Positions 16,605 to 24,969 are shown, counted from the first letter of the stretch. The stretch is 64,000 bases of DNA from Calidihabitans tengchongensis (GCA_031459615.1 JAVKIE010000007.1:62001-126000), one strand, 5' to 3'. Numbers and translations are program-made. The notes: generated from the sequence alone by a model not told the origin.

Positions 16605-17492
16605 TCAGCGCGGCGCGACCACCTGGTTGCGCAGGACCCCGATGCCCTCCACCTCCGCCTCCATCACGTCGCCGGGCTGCAGCCACCGGGGCGGGGAGAA
16701 CCCCATCCCCACCCCTTCGGGGGTGCCGGTGGCCAGGATGTCGCCGGGCTCCACGGTCATCCCCGCCGACAGGGTTTCGATCAGCTGCGCCACCGAGAAG
16801 ATCATCTTGGCGGTGGTGGAATCCTGGCGGATCTCCCCGTTGATCCGCATCCGCAGCGACAGGGCCTGGGGGTCGGGCAGGGCCGAGCGGTGGACGATCC
16901 ACGGCCCCAGGGGGGCGAACGTGTCCAGGGACTTGCCCTTGAACCACTGCTGGTGGCGGCGCTGCAGGTCCCGGGCGGTCACGTCGTTGAGGATGGTGTA
17001 GCCGAAGACGTAGTCCAGGGCCCGGGCGGCGGGGATGTTGCGGCCGCGCCTCCCGAAGACCACGGCCAGTTCCACCTCGTAGTCCAGCTGCTGGGTCACC
17101 GGGTGGCAGACCACCGGTGCGTCGGGTCCCACCACCGCCGTGGGGGGCTTGGTGAAGAACACCGGCACCTCCGGCGGCGCCACTCCGCCTTCCCGGGCGT
17201 GCTCGGCGTAGTTGCGGCCCATGCACACGATGTTCTTGCGGGGCCGCGGGACGGGGGCCAGCAGGCGGGTCCGGTGCACGGGCGGGGCGGGACGTCCGGC
17301 GGCCACCCACGCCTGGGCCTCGCGGGCCAGCGTCCGCAGGACCGTGAGGGGCACCTCGGCGATGACGTCCACCATCTCCCGGGGCACCCGCACCCGCCGC
17401 TGGCGGGCCACCGCCTCCAGGTCCACGATCCTGTCGCCCACCACGAATCCCACCCGCGCCTCGCGCCCTGCCTGATACGTCGCCAGCCTCAC
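16605..17492 (-). CDS. Fumarylacetoacetate hydrolase family protein (full length)
   Basis: 295 residues, normal length for the family. The N-terminal part MRLATYQAGREARVGFVVGDRIVDLEAVA corresponds to the small lead domain. The core carries ARPRKNIVCMGRNYAEHA-like sequence, DYEVELAVVFG, GYTILNDVTARDLQ and ATGTPEGVGMG, which hold the divalent metal and active site. Members hydrolyse or isomerise acylpyruvates and 2-hydroxy-dienedioates, or act as oxaloacetate decarboxylases. Its core is the partner of the 713-bp repeat at 7928-8640. It is divergent from the BNR-repeat gene. Confidence 0.88.
   Translation of the reverse strand: MRLATYQAGREARVGFVVGDRIVDLEAVARQRRVRVPREMVDVIAEVPLTVLRTLAREAQAWVAAGRPAPPVHRTRLLAPVPRPRKNIVCMGRNYAEHAREGGVAPPEVPVFFTKPPTAVVGPDAPVVCHPVTQQLDYEVELAVVFGRRGRNIPAARALDYVFGYTILNDVTARDLQRRHQQWFKGKSLDTFAPLGPWIVHRSALPDPQALSLRMRINGEIRQDSTTAKMIFSVAQLIETLSAGMTVEPGDILATGTPEGVGMGFSPPRWLQPGDVMEAEVEGIGVLRNQVVAPR
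16618..17330. repeat. 713-bp direct repeat, copy 2 (FAH core)
   Basis: Matches 7928-8640 (offset 8690 bp) with one difference seen. The repeats are in the same orientation and bracket the IclR/importer/amidohydrolase island, so recombination between them would excise about 8.7 kb. Confidence 0.9.
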
Positions 17493-17616
17493 GCCCGACC
17501 CTCCTCACATGAGAGTGCGGCCCGCGGCCGGCCGCACCCGCGACGCGCCGCTCCGCCGGCAGGGGAGTTTCCACGCGCAGCGAAGGCTACCCTCCGACGC
17601 GCGGAGGAGGGTGGAG

Positions 17617-18741
17617 ATGGCATCCGTCCGGGTCTGGGTGGGGACGACCGACGGGCTGTACGCATTCACGTCCGACGCCCGGCGCCTGAGGTGGCGCCGC
17701 CAGGGACCCTACCTGCGGGGTCTGTCTGTCAGCCACTGCGCCTGGGACGCCCGTACGCGGACCCTGTACGCCGCCACCCTCACCGATGGCGTGTATGCAT
17801 CCCGGACCGGGGGGCGGACCTGGACGGCGCTCAACGACGGCCTGTCCATCCGCCGGGTGTGGACGGTGGCGGTGAATCCGCGGGATCCCGACCAGCTGTG
17901 GGCGGGGACGCACTTCAGCTATCTGTTCTGGAGCGCCGACCGCGGCCGCACCTGGCGGGTCCACCCGGGCTACCTGGAGGCGCCCGGCAAGGAGGGACGG
18001 TACGGCGACTGGGGATACGGGACCATCGGCAACTCCCTGCACGGGATCCACCTGGACCCGCGCGACCCCCGGCGGATGCTTGTGGTCAGCAGCACCAACC
18101 ACGGCGCGGTGCGCTCCCTGGACGGCGGGCAGAGCTGGGAGTACGCCCGGACCGGAGTGTACGAGTCCTGCCCGGTGGCCGGCACCGCCGACCTGCGGCG
18201 GCCGATGAGTGCGGACGAGCGGGCCCGGGCCGTCGAGCAGCACCTGGCCGAGGTGCACGCCTGCACCCACCGCATTGACGTCTGCGCCGCCAACCCCCGG
18301 GTGCTGTACCGGCAGCAGCACTGCGGGGTCTACCGCAGCGAGGACTTCGGCGCCACCTGGCAGGACATCTCCACCGGGCTGCCCGACCGGCACGGCTTTC
18401 CCGTGGCCGCCCACCCGGCCGACCCCGGGACTGCCTTCACGGTTCCGGCCTACCAGGGCATGGGGTGCGCCCGCCACAACTCCTGCATCCGGGGACCCCT
18501 GGACGTCTACCGGACCCGGACGGGGGGACGGACCTGGGAGCGCCTGTCCGACGGCCTGCCCCGCCGGGTGCACTGCGTGGTCCTCCGCCACGCCCTGGAC
18601 GCCGACACCCTGCGTCCGGTCGGCATCTACCTGGGGACCACCAGCGGCGAGGTCTACGGCAGCCCCGATGAGGGCGACCGGTGGGTGATATTGGGGCGGG
18701 GGCTGCCCCGGGTGCAGGGGATCACGGCGGTGGTGGGGTAA
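17617..18741 (+). CDS. BNR/sialidase-like repeat protein (WD40/YVTN-type beta-propeller)
   Basis: 374 residues from ATG 17617, preceded by GGAGGAGGG. Repeated beta-propeller units recur: VWVGTTDGLYAFTSD, TLYAATLTDGVYASRTGGRTWTAL, QLWAGTHFSYLFWSADRGRTWRV, GAVRSLDGGQSWEYA, VYRSEDFGATWQDIS, VYRTRTGGRTWERLSDGL. The S-x-D-x-G-x-T-W pattern is the Asp-box (BNR) signature of sialidase and photosystem-assembly-type propellers. No signal peptide and no obvious sialidase catalytic set, so it is better called a propeller domain protein than an enzyme. Function unknown. Confidence 0.82.
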   Translation: MASVRVWVGTTDGLYAFTSDARRLRWRRQGPYLRGLSVSHCAWDARTRTLYAATLTDGVYASRTGGRTWTALNDGLSIRRVWTVAVNPRDPDQLWAGTHFSYLFWSADRGRTWRVHPGYLEAPGKEGRYGDWGYGTIGNSLHGIHLDPRDPRRMLVVSSTNHGAVRSLDGGQSWEYARTGVYESCPVAGTADLRRPMSADERARAVEQHLAEVHACTHRIDVCAANPRVLYRQQHCGVYRSEDFGATWQDISTGLPDRHGFPVAAHPADPGTAFTVPAYQGMGCARHNSCIRGPLDVYRTRTGGRTWERLSDGLPRRVHCVVLRHALDADTLRPVGIYLGTTSGEVYGSPDEGDRWVILGRGLPRVQGITAVVG

Positions 18742-18745
18742 AAGC

Positions 18746-18764
18746 GGTCCCGCACTCGCGGGCC
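18746..18764. terminator. Short GC hairpin between convergent genes
   Basis: GGTCCCGC-ACTC-GCGGGCC forms a stem with one bulged T just past the BNR gene stop and before the end of convergent thyX. No T run follows; a likely but weak terminator. Confidence 0.45.
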
Positions 18765-18815
18765 GGGCCGCGTCCACGGAACGTCAGAGGGGCCGCTGCG
18801 GCGCGCAGGACAGAC

Positions 18816-19631
18816 TCAGGCGCCTCCCGGTGCGAGGTCGGAGGCGGGGGCGTCCTCCAGCAGGGAGGGATCGCGCTCGAGGACCTCCACGGGGCCGGTG
18901 GGGAGGGCGACCACCCGGATCCGGAAGTCGCGGTACAGGGCGGGCGCCAGCGGCCGGGCCACCTCCCGGAAGATGGTCACCGCCACCTCCCGCATCTCCT
19001 GGTCCACGTGCAGCTCCCCCCGCTTTTCGAAGAACTCCCGCCAGGCCCGGTGGTTGCCCGTGATGACGATGTGGGTTTCGGTCATGTTGGGCAGGACGCA
19101 CCGCGCCGCCTCCCGCGCCCGCTTCCGGCGCAGGGTCCTGTCCTCCAGGCCCCGCAGCTTGCGGGCGCCGATCTCGGTGAGGGCCTGGTAGGCGTGCTGG
19201 ACCCGGTCGTACAGGTCCAGCAGGACCGCCAGGGCGTCGGGGTCGTCGCGGAACAGCGGGGGGATGACCCACGGGGCGTCGTCCTCGCTGACAAAGCGCT
19301 GGCTGAGCTGGGAGAAGCTGAAGTGCCGGTGCCGCACCATCTCGTGGGTGAACGAGCGGGACACGCCGGTCAGCATCACCGTGAACCCGGCATGCTCGAG
19401 GACCGAGTAGTGCTTCTGGGACAGCAGGTGCGCCAGGTACCCGGCGTTGGTGCGGGTGGCGGGATTGGGCTTGTGCCAGGACTGGTAGCACGCCCGCCCG
19501 GCAAACTCCACCAGGGCGGCGGCGTCGTCGGCAGCGTCGGTGGACCATACCGCCCAGGGCGTTCCCTCCCGGTCGTCCAGGACGAACCGGGTCTCTGCAA
19601 CCTTCACCACTCGCAGGTGCGCGGTCCGCAT
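18816..19631 (-). CDS. thyX: Flavin-dependent thymidylate synthase ThyX
   Basis: 271 residues. The ThyX signature is RHRHFSFSQLSQRF at residues 100-113 (RHRx7S pattern) and the substrate-binding region AREAARCVLPNMTETHIVITGNHRAWREFFEKR matches the family's C-terminal motif. ThyX makes dTMP from dUMP using FAD, NAD(P)H and methylenetetrahydrofolate, releasing tetrahydrofolate, and substitutes for ThyA. Length is slightly above the usual ~220-250 because of a C-terminal tail. It stands alone, convergent with the BNR gene. Confidence 0.95.
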   Translation of the reverse strand: MRTAHLRVVKVAETRFVLDDREGTPWAVWSTDAADDAAALVEFAGRACYQSWHKPNPATRTNAGYLAHLLSQKHYSVLEHAGFTVMLTGVSRSFTHEMVRHRHFSFSQLSQRFVSEDDAPWVIPPLFRDDPDALAVLLDLYDRVQHAYQALTEIGARKLRGLEDRTLRRKRAREAARCVLPNMTETHIVITGNHRAWREFFEKRGELHVDQEMREVAVTIFREVARPLAPALYRDFRIRVVALPTGPVEVLERDPSLLEDAPASDLAPGGA

Positions 19632-19902
19632 CGGTGTCCTCCTGCCAGCAGCGACCCCAGGGAGGAGGTGCGGGCGAAGGAGGAGTGGTCAGGGTACTGC
19701 CGTGTGGGGAGCCTGGCGTGGAAGGCGTCCGGAATCAGACTCGAAGGCTCCTCCCCCCTGTGGGTCCGAGGGAGGTATTTCCCCACTACTCCCCCGGATT
19801 CCTGCCGGGAACATCAACATCTTGTGGACAACCTGGGGATCCGGACCCAGATTCTGGGGCGATCAGGTGTTTGAGGTCCTGGGGGTGGAGGACGGCGAGG
19901 CC

Positions 19903-20511
19903 ATGGGCAAGGCGGATCTGGACGAGATTGAGTGGACGATTCGCAGGCGACTGGCGGGCCGCCCCCGCAAGGAGGTTACCGAGCCGGGCCTGCGCCGGGC
20001 GGCCGTGCTCCTCGCCCTGCTCTCCCGTGGGGGGGAGGTGGCCGTGCTCCTCACCCGGCGGACGGAGGTGGTGGAGCACCACAAGGGACAGATCTCCCTG
20101 CCCGGCGGGACGGCCGACCCCGCCGATCGAGGCCCTGTGGATACCGCCCTGCGGGAGGCGGAGGAGGAGCTGGGGATTCCCCGCGGCGCCGTGCAGGTCC
20201 TGGGTCTTCTGGACGACGTGGTGACCGTGGTGAGCGGCTTCGTCATCACCCCGGTCGTCGGGATCCTCCGGGAACCCGTGGCCCTCCGGGTCAACGCCGC
20301 GGAGATCGCCGAGGTCCTGACCGTGCCTCTGCGGACCTTCACCGACCCCCAGGCCCTGCGGATCGAGCGGCGTCTGAGGGACGGTCGGTGGGTGGAGGTC
20401 CTGTCCTACCGGTACGGACCCCACGAGGTCTGGGGTGCCACGGCGCGGGTCCTCAAGGGTTTCGTGGACGCCGTGTTCGGCACCGACCCCCCGCCCCCCG
20501 CGAGGATTTAG
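19903..20511 (+). CDS. NUDIX hydrolase, probable CoA pyrophosphatase
   Basis: 202 residues from ATG 19903; GTG codons at 19867 and 19885 are alternatives. The NUDIX box is visible as GGTADPADRGPVDTALREAEEELGI (GxxxxxE..REAxEELG pattern) preceded by VVEHHKGQISLPGG, which matches the CoA-pyrophosphatase variant of the family (GQISFPGG). These cytoplasmic enzymes hydrolyse CoA to 4'-phosphopantetheine and 3',5'-ADP. It is followed by a palindrome overlapping its stop codon. Confidence 0.85.
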   Translation: MGKADLDEIEWTIRRRLAGRPRKEVTEPGLRRAAVLLALLSRGGEVAVLLTRRTEVVEHHKGQISLPGGTADPADRGPVDTALREAEEELGIPRGAVQVLGLLDDVVTVVSGFVITPVVGILREPVALRVNAAEIAEVLTVPLRTFTDPQALRIERRLRDGRWVEVLSYRYGPHEVWGATARVLKGFVDAVFGTDPPPPARI

Positions 20512-20523
20512 GGGTCAGACCCC
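20511..20523. repeat. GGGGTCAGACCCC palindrome (REP-like)
   Basis: A perfect 6+6 palindrome around a central A starts at the last base of the NUDIX stop codon and is followed by an unusually AT-rich ~120-bp stretch (20530-20650) with two CGATTTTTC units near 20610-20630. From general knowledge, GGGGTCAGACCCC-like palindromes recur near REP-associated tyrosine transposases in many bacteria; no such transposase is in this window. It may be a REP remnant or a terminator. Confidence 0.5.
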
Positions 20524-20684
20524 ATATCGTCCGGGTTATGAAAATAGCGGTCAAAGAACTTTACAAGGAAAGAATTGGTTGAATTTGAGGAGTTTCAGGT
20601 CAATATCTCGATTTTTCCCGATTTTTCGTCGCAGATCTGGCCATCTTCGACGCCTGTTCGGTGGTTCCGGGGGGAGGCCCCCGT

Positions 20685-20693
20685 TGCTATACT
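20685..20693 (+). promoter_or_regulatory. Extended -10 promoter of the MerR/HspR-like gene, with adjacent GC palindrome
   Basis: TGCTATACT is an extended -10 element 32 bp upstream of ATG 20726. Immediately upstream, GGGGG-AGG-CCCCC (about 20670-20682) is a palindrome that could serve as an operator. MerR-family proteins often repress their own promoters through such sites. Confidence 0.55.
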
Positions 20694-20725
20694 GGTCGCC
20701 GGCAGGATCCCTCGGGAGGCTCCCC

Positions 20726-21055
20726 ATGACGCACTACACTCGTCCCGTGTTCACAATTACCGTCGCCGCCAACCTGGTCGGGGTCTCTCCGCAGACGCTG
20801 CGCCGGTGGGAGAGGGCCGGGTTGCTCTCGCCCCTCCGGGAGGGGCCCCGCAGGCGGAGGCTGTACTCCTGGCGCGACATCGAGCGGGCCCAGGAGATCC
20901 GCTACCTCGTGGTACGCAGGCGGCTGCCGCTGAAGGCCGTGCGGGCCCACCTGCGCCTGGCGGCCGCCAGGCGGCTCGTGGCGGTGCTGCCGCGGATCGG
21001 ATCCCGGACCGGCACGCCGCTGGTGCCCCCCATCGCCCTGGCCATCCCGCGCTGA
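20726..21055 (+). CDS. MerR-family (HspR-like) transcriptional regulator
   Basis: 109 residues from ATG 20726 (GGGAGG just upstream). The N-terminal winged helix PVFTITVAANLVGVSPQTLRRWERAGLLSPLREGPRRRRLYSWRDIERAQEIRYLV closely follows the HspR type, where the recognition helix ends SPQTLRxW/Y. The remainder is a short basic dimerisation helix and an Arg/Pro-rich tail without cysteines, so heavy-metal sensing is unlikely. HspR represses chaperone genes, but no dnaK, clpB or hsp20 is nearby, so the target is unknown. Confidence 0.78.
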   Translation: MTHYTRPVFTITVAANLVGVSPQTLRRWERAGLLSPLREGPRRRRLYSWRDIERAQEIRYLVVRRRLPLKAVRAHLRLAAARRLVAVLPRIGSRTGTPLVPPIALAIPR

Positions 21056-21123
21056 CGGTCCGTCCGTGGTAGGCTGGAGAGTGAAGTCCCCGGCCGCGAG
21101 CCCCGGCCGGTGGGGAGGGGCCC

Positions 21124-22299
21124 ATGAGCGCGCCGCGGCGCATCTACATGGACTACGCCGCCACCACCCCGGTGGACCCGCGGGTGGTGGAGGCGATGCT
21201 GCCGTACTTCACCGAGCGGTTCGGCAACGCCAGCAGCGTCCACCAGTTCGGCCAGGAGGCCCGGGAGGCGGTGGAGCGGGCGCGGGAGGCGGTCGCCCGG
21301 GCCATCGGCGCGCGCCCCGCGGAGATCGTCTTCACCAGCGGAGCCACCGAAAGCGATAACTTCGCCATCCTCGGGACGGCGTGGGCGAACGAGGACCGGG
21401 GGCGCCACATCATCACGTCGGCGGTGGAGCACCATGCGGTCCTGGAGCCCTGCCGGTTTTTGGAGTCCCGCGGATTTGAGGTCACCTACCTGCCCGTGGA
21501 CCGGTACGGCCGGGTCGACCCCGACGACGTGCGCCGGGCGATCCGCCCCGACACCATCCTGATTTCGGTGATGCACGCCAACAACGAGATCGGGACGCTG
21601 CAGCCGGTGGCCGAGATCGCGCGCCTGGGACGGGAGCGCGGCATCCTGGTGCATACCGACGCCACCCAGTCGGTGGGCATCCTGCCGGTGGATGTGGACG
21701 ACCTGGGCGTGGACCTGCTGTCCCTGTCGGCCCACAAGCGGTACGGCCCCAAAGGGGTGGGCGCCCTGTTCATCCGGCGCGGCGCCCGGGTGGCCCGGAT
21801 CCAGCACGGGGGCGCCCACGAGCGCAACCGGCGGGCCGGCACCGAGAACGTTCCCGGCATTGTGGGCCTGGGGGCGGCCCTGGAGCTGGCGATGGAGCTC
21901 CGGGAGGACGAGGCCGCCCGGCTGCGCCGCCTGCGGGACCGGCTGATCGCCGGACTGCTGGAGATCGAGGGGGCGCGCCTCAACGGCCACCCCGCCGAGC
22001 GCCTGCCGGGGAACGTCAACGTCTCCTTCGCCGGCACCGACAGCGAGTCGCTGCTGCTGGCGCTGGATCTGCGCGGGGTGGCGGCCAGCAGCGGGTCCGC
22101 CTGCACCGCGGGCAGCCTGGAACCCTCTCACGTGCTGTCGGCCATCGGCCTGCCGCCCGAGGTGGCCGCGGGGACGCTGCGCCTGTCTCTGGGCCGGGGC
22201 ACCACCGAGCAGGACGTGGATGACGTCCTGGCCCTGATGCCCGAGATCGTCGCCGTCGTGCGCCGCGCCGGGCGGGGCGCGCGCGCCGGCGCGCGTTGA
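21124..22299 (+). CDS. Cysteine desulfurase (NifS/IscS type)
   Basis: 391 residues. It opens with IYMDYAATTPVDPRV, typical of class V PLP enzymes. The PLP lysine is K205 in SLSAHKRYGPKG, the His-rich segment is TSAVEHHAVLEPC, and the catalytic persulfide Cys is C327 in SSGSACTAGSLEPSHVL. It releases sulfur from cysteine as a persulfide for Fe-S cluster assembly or thio-cofactor synthesis. The gene directly precedes nuoA, whose promoter overlaps its stop, so it may supply sulfur for complex I clusters; no IscU/SufU scaffold is adjacent. The ribosome site is GGGGAGGGG. Confidence 0.93.
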   Translation: MSAPRRIYMDYAATTPVDPRVVEAMLPYFTERFGNASSVHQFGQEAREAVERAREAVARAIGARPAEIVFTSGATESDNFAILGTAWANEDRGRHIITSAVEHHAVLEPCRFLESRGFEVTYLPVDRYGRVDPDDVRRAIRPDTILISVMHANNEIGTLQPVAEIARLGRERGILVHTDATQSVGILPVDVDDLGVDLLSLSAHKRYGPKGVGALFIRRGARVARIQHGGAHERNRRAGTENVPGIVGLGAALELAMELREDEAARLRRLRDRLIAGLLEIEGARLNGHPAERLPGNVNVSFAGTDSESLLLALDLRGVAASSGSACTAGSLEPSHVLSAIGLPPEVAAGTLRLSLGRGTTEQDVDDVLALMPEIVAVVRRAGRGARAGAR

Positions 22300-22324
22300 C
22301 ACCGCCCGCGGCCTCTGCGATCAT
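22296..22324 (+). promoter_or_regulatory. Predicted nuo operon promoter (TTGACA-N17-GATCAT), leaderless nuoA
   Basis: TTGACA at 22296-22301 and GATCAT at 22319-22324 have a 17-bp spacer. The -35 overlaps the stop codon of the cysteine desulfurase. The expected start of transcription falls at about 22331, one to two bases before GTG 22333, and there is no usable ribosome site between, so nuoA would be read from a leaderless message. Confidence 0.55.
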
Positions 22325-22332
22325 CGGGAGTA

Positions 22333-22686
22333 GTGGCGGACTTCGTTCCCATCGTCGTCCACATCGCCCTGGTGGTGCTGGTGGTGGCGGGTCTGGTGGC
22401 CTTCCACCACCTGGTGGGCCGCCGCCGACCTGTGCCGGGCAAGCTGGAGCCCTACGAATCCGGCGTGTGGCCCGTCGGCACCGCCCGGGAGAGGGTGCCG
22501 ATCCGCTACTACCTCATCGCCATGCTCTTCCTGCTCCTTGACGTGGAGGCGGTCTTCCTGTACCCGTGGGCGGTGGTCGCCCGGGAGCTGCGGGTCCTGG
22601 GACTGGTGGAGATGCTGGCCTTCGTGGGCGTGCTGGGCGCCGGGTTCGCGTACGCCTGGCGGCGGGGGGCGCTGCAGTGGCAGTGA
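22333..22686 (+). CDS. nuoA: NADH-quinone oxidoreductase subunit A
   Basis: 117 residues with three hydrophobic segments. The conserved loop LEPYESGVWPVGTARERVPIRYYLIAMLFLLLDVEAVFLYPWA is the NuoA fingerprint (E-x-G, RF/RY-Y, F-D-x-E). It is part of the membrane arm of complex I next to the quinone site. The gene starts the operon at GTG 22333, and its stop overlaps nuoB (GTGA). Confidence 0.95.
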   Translation: MADFVPIVVHIALVVLVVAGLVAFHHLVGRRRPVPGKLEPYESGVWPVGTARERVPIRYYLIAMLFLLLDVEAVFLYPWAVVARELRVLGLVEMLAFVGVLGAGFAYAWRRGALQWQ

Positions 22687-23219
22687 TCGGGTCGGCCACG
22701 GTGGTTTCCCGGGCCCGCTCGCCGGACGAGGCGACCGAGGCCGACGTGCGCGCCCTGGAGGGCAACCTCCTGACCACCACCGTGGAGCGGCTGCTGGCCT
22801 GGGCCCGGCGCAACTCCATCTGGCCGGCCCAGTTCGGGCTGGCGTGCTGCGCCATCGAGATGATGTCCGCCGCCGCATCGCGGTTTGACATCGCCCGCTT
22901 CGGCAGCGAGCTGTTCCGGGCCTCGCCCCGCCAGGCGGACCTCATGATTGTCTCGGGTCGGGTCAGCCAGAAGATGGCGCCGGTGGTCAAGCACATCTAC
23001 GAGCAGATGCTGGAACCCAAGTGGGTCATCGCCATGGGCGACTGCGCCTCCTGCGGCGGCGTGTTCAACAACTACGCCCTGGTGCAGGGTGTGGACAAGC
23101 TGATCCCGGTGGACGTCTACGTGGCGGGATGCCCGCCCCGGCCCGAGGCCCTGCTGTACGGGCTGCTCGCGCTCCAGGAGCTCATCGCCCACCCGGAGCG
23201 CCGGAGGAGGCGGCCGTGA
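22683..23219 (+). CDS. nuoB: NADH-quinone oxidoreductase subunit B
   Basis: 179 residues. The N2 cluster ligands are present: adjacent cysteines in LACCAIEMM, then GDCASCGG and AGCPPRPE. This subunit carries the terminal [4Fe-4S] N2 cluster that reduces quinone. GTG 22683 overlaps the nuoA stop; GTG 22677 is an alternative. It is followed by nuoC with a GTGA overlap. Confidence 0.95.
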   Translation: MIGSATVVSRARSPDEATEADVRALEGNLLTTTVERLLAWARRNSIWPAQFGLACCAIEMMSAAASRFDIARFGSELFRASPRQADLMIVSGRVSQKMAPVVKHIYEQMLEPKWVIAMGDCASCGGVFNNYALVQGVDKLIPVDVYVAGCPPRPEALLYGLLALQELIAHPERRRRRP

Positions 23220-23728
23220 CCGGGGCCCCCGCGCGCCTGGCCGCCCGCCTGGCCGCCGCCGTCCGGGAGCGGGCGGAGTTTCGGGACGAGCTGACGCTGG
23301 TCGTCTCCCGGGAGGACCTCCTGGAAGCCCTGCAGGCCGCGCGGGCGGAGGGCTTTGTGATGCTGACCGACCTCACCGCGGTGGACCGCCATCCGGCCCG
23401 GCCGCGGTTTGAGGTCGTCTACCTGCTGACGGCCCTGGACCCGCCGGCCCGGGTGCGGCTGAAGGTGCGGGTGGAAGCGGACGATGCCACCGTGCCCTCG
23501 GCCACCGGCCTGTGGCCCGGCGCGTCCTGGCTGGAGCGGGAAGTGTACGACCTGTTCGGCATCGTGTTCATCGGGCATCCCGACCTGCGGCGGATCCTGC
23601 TGCCGGACGACTGGGAGGGTCACCCCCTGCGCAAGGATTACCCGCTGGTCGAGGAGCCGGTGCAGTTCCGGGGCCACACGCCCAAAGTCCCCAGCCAGAT
23701 CATCCCCCGGGTTCCGCCGGGCCAGTAG
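23216..23728 (+). CDS. nuoC: NADH-quinone oxidoreductase subunit C
   Basis: 170 residues from GTG 23216. The 30-kDa-subunit motif WLEREVYDLFGIVFIGHPDLRRILLPDDWEGHPLRKDYPL is fully conserved. It is a peripheral-arm subunit contacting NuoB and NuoD. NuoC is separate from NuoD here, whereas the two are fused in Escherichia coli. Confidence 0.95.
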   Translation: MTGAPARLAARLAAAVRERAEFRDELTLVVSREDLLEALQAARAEGFVMLTDLTAVDRHPARPRFEVVYLLTALDPPARVRLKVRVEADDATVPSATGLWPGASWLEREVYDLFGIVFIGHPDLRRILLPDDWEGHPLRKDYPLVEEPVQFRGHTPKVPSQIIPRVPPGQ

Positions 23729-23790
23729 GCGGATGGCGCCGGGCGGCGGAAGAGGGTCGGCCGGCGGCGGGCGCGTGTGCGAGTGCGGGC

Positions 23791-24969
23791 ATGGCTGAGC
23801 TGACGCGGGAAACCCTCGTCCTGAACATGGGCCCCCAGCACCCCAGCACCCACGGGGTCCTGCGCCTGCTGCTCGAGCTGGAGGGCGAGGTGATCGTGGG
23901 CGCCCACCCGGTGATCGGCTACCTCCACACGGGTTTCGAGAAAGAGATGGAAACCCGCACCTACCACCAGAACATCGTCTTCCCGCCGCGCATCGAGTAC
24001 CTGGCCACCTTCATCGAGGAGCAGGCGTACGTCCTGGCCGTGGAAAAACTGCTGGGGATCACCGCCCCGCCCCGGGCCCAGACCATCCGGCTGATCCTCG
24101 CCGAGTTGTCCCGGATTGCCAGCCACCTGGTCTACCTGGGAACCGCCGCCATCGACCTCAACGTCAGCAGCGTGTTCATGTACTGCTTCCGGGACCGGGA
24201 GCAGATCCTGGACATCTTCGAGATGGTGAGCGGCCAGCGGATGATGCACGGCTACTTCCGCATCGGCGGCCTGCAGTGGGACCTGCCCGAGGGGTTCGTC
24301 CCCCGGGTGCGGGCGTTTCTGGAGGAGCTGCCCCGCCACCTGGACGAGTACGAGGCGCTGCTCACCGACAACCTGATCTGGCGGCGGCGCACCGAGGGGG
24401 TGGCGGTGCTCAGCGCCGACGACGCCCTCCGCTACGGCTGCACCGGTCCGGTGCTGCGGGGGTCGGGCGTGCCCTATGACGTGCGCAAGGCCTTCCCCTA
24501 CGGGGGCTACGACCAGTACGCCTTTGACATCCCGGTGGGGCGCCGCGGCGACGCATTCGACCGCTACCGGGTGCGGATGGAGGAGATGCGCCAGAGCCGC
24601 CGGATCGTGCTGCAGGCCCTCGACCGCCTGGCCCCGGGGCCGGTGATGGTGGACGACCCGAAGGTGGCGCTGCCGCCCCGCTCCGAGCTGGTCCGCAGCA
24701 TGGAGGCGGTGATCCACCACTTCAAGCTGGTCAGCGAGGGGATCCACCCCCCGCCGGGGGAGGTGTACGCCGCAGTGGAGTCCCCCCGGGGCGAGAAGGG
24801 CTACTACATCGTCAGCGACGGGAGCAACCGGCCGGTGCGCGTGCGGGTGCGCTCGGCGTCCTTCAACAACCTGCAGGCCCTGCCCGTGATGCTGTACCGG
24901 GGCACCGTCGCCGACGTGGTGGTGGCCATCGCCAGCATCGACATCGTGTTGGGAGACGTGGACCGGTGA
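23791..24969 (+). CDS. nuoD: NADH-quinone oxidoreductase subunit D
   Basis: 392 residues from ATG 23791. The family fingerprints MGPQHPSTHGVLRLLLELEGE, GYLHTGFEKEMETRTYHQ and C-terminal SFNNLQALPVMLYRGTVADVVVAIASIDIVLGDVDR are present. NuoD lines the quinone-binding cavity with NuoB. A 62-bp gap separates it from nuoC; no ribosome site stronger than GAGTGCGGGC is visible. The stop overlaps the next gene as GTGA. Confidence 0.95.
   Translation: MAELTRETLVLNMGPQHPSTHGVLRLLLELEGEVIVGAHPVIGYLHTGFEKEMETRTYHQNIVFPPRIEYLATFIEEQAYVLAVEKLLGITAPPRAQTIRLILAELSRIASHLVYLGTAAIDLNVSSVFMYCFRDREQILDIFEMVSGQRMMHGYFRIGGLQWDLPEGFVPRVRAFLEELPRHLDEYEALLTDNLIWRRRTEGVAVLSADDALRYGCTGPVLRGSGVPYDVRKAFPYGGYDQYAFDIPVGRRGDAFDRYRVRMEEMRQSRRIVLQALDRLAPGPVMVDDPKVALPPRSELVRSMEAVIHHFKLVSEGIHPPPGEVYAAVESPRGEKGYYIVSDGSNRPVRVRVRSASFNNLQALPVMLYRGTVADVVVAIASIDIVLGDVDR

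Noticed and set aside
8641..16617. An IS-like composite transposon between the FAH repeats
   Set aside because: No transposase, terminal inverted repeats or target-site duplication are seen; the repeated sequence is a gene core, so homologous recombination, gene conversion or assembly error is more likely.
20538..20582. A 14-codon frame beginning ATGAAAATAGCGGTC in the AT-rich spacer
   Set aside because: Too short and with no ribosome site or known relatives; probably part of the REP-like remnant.
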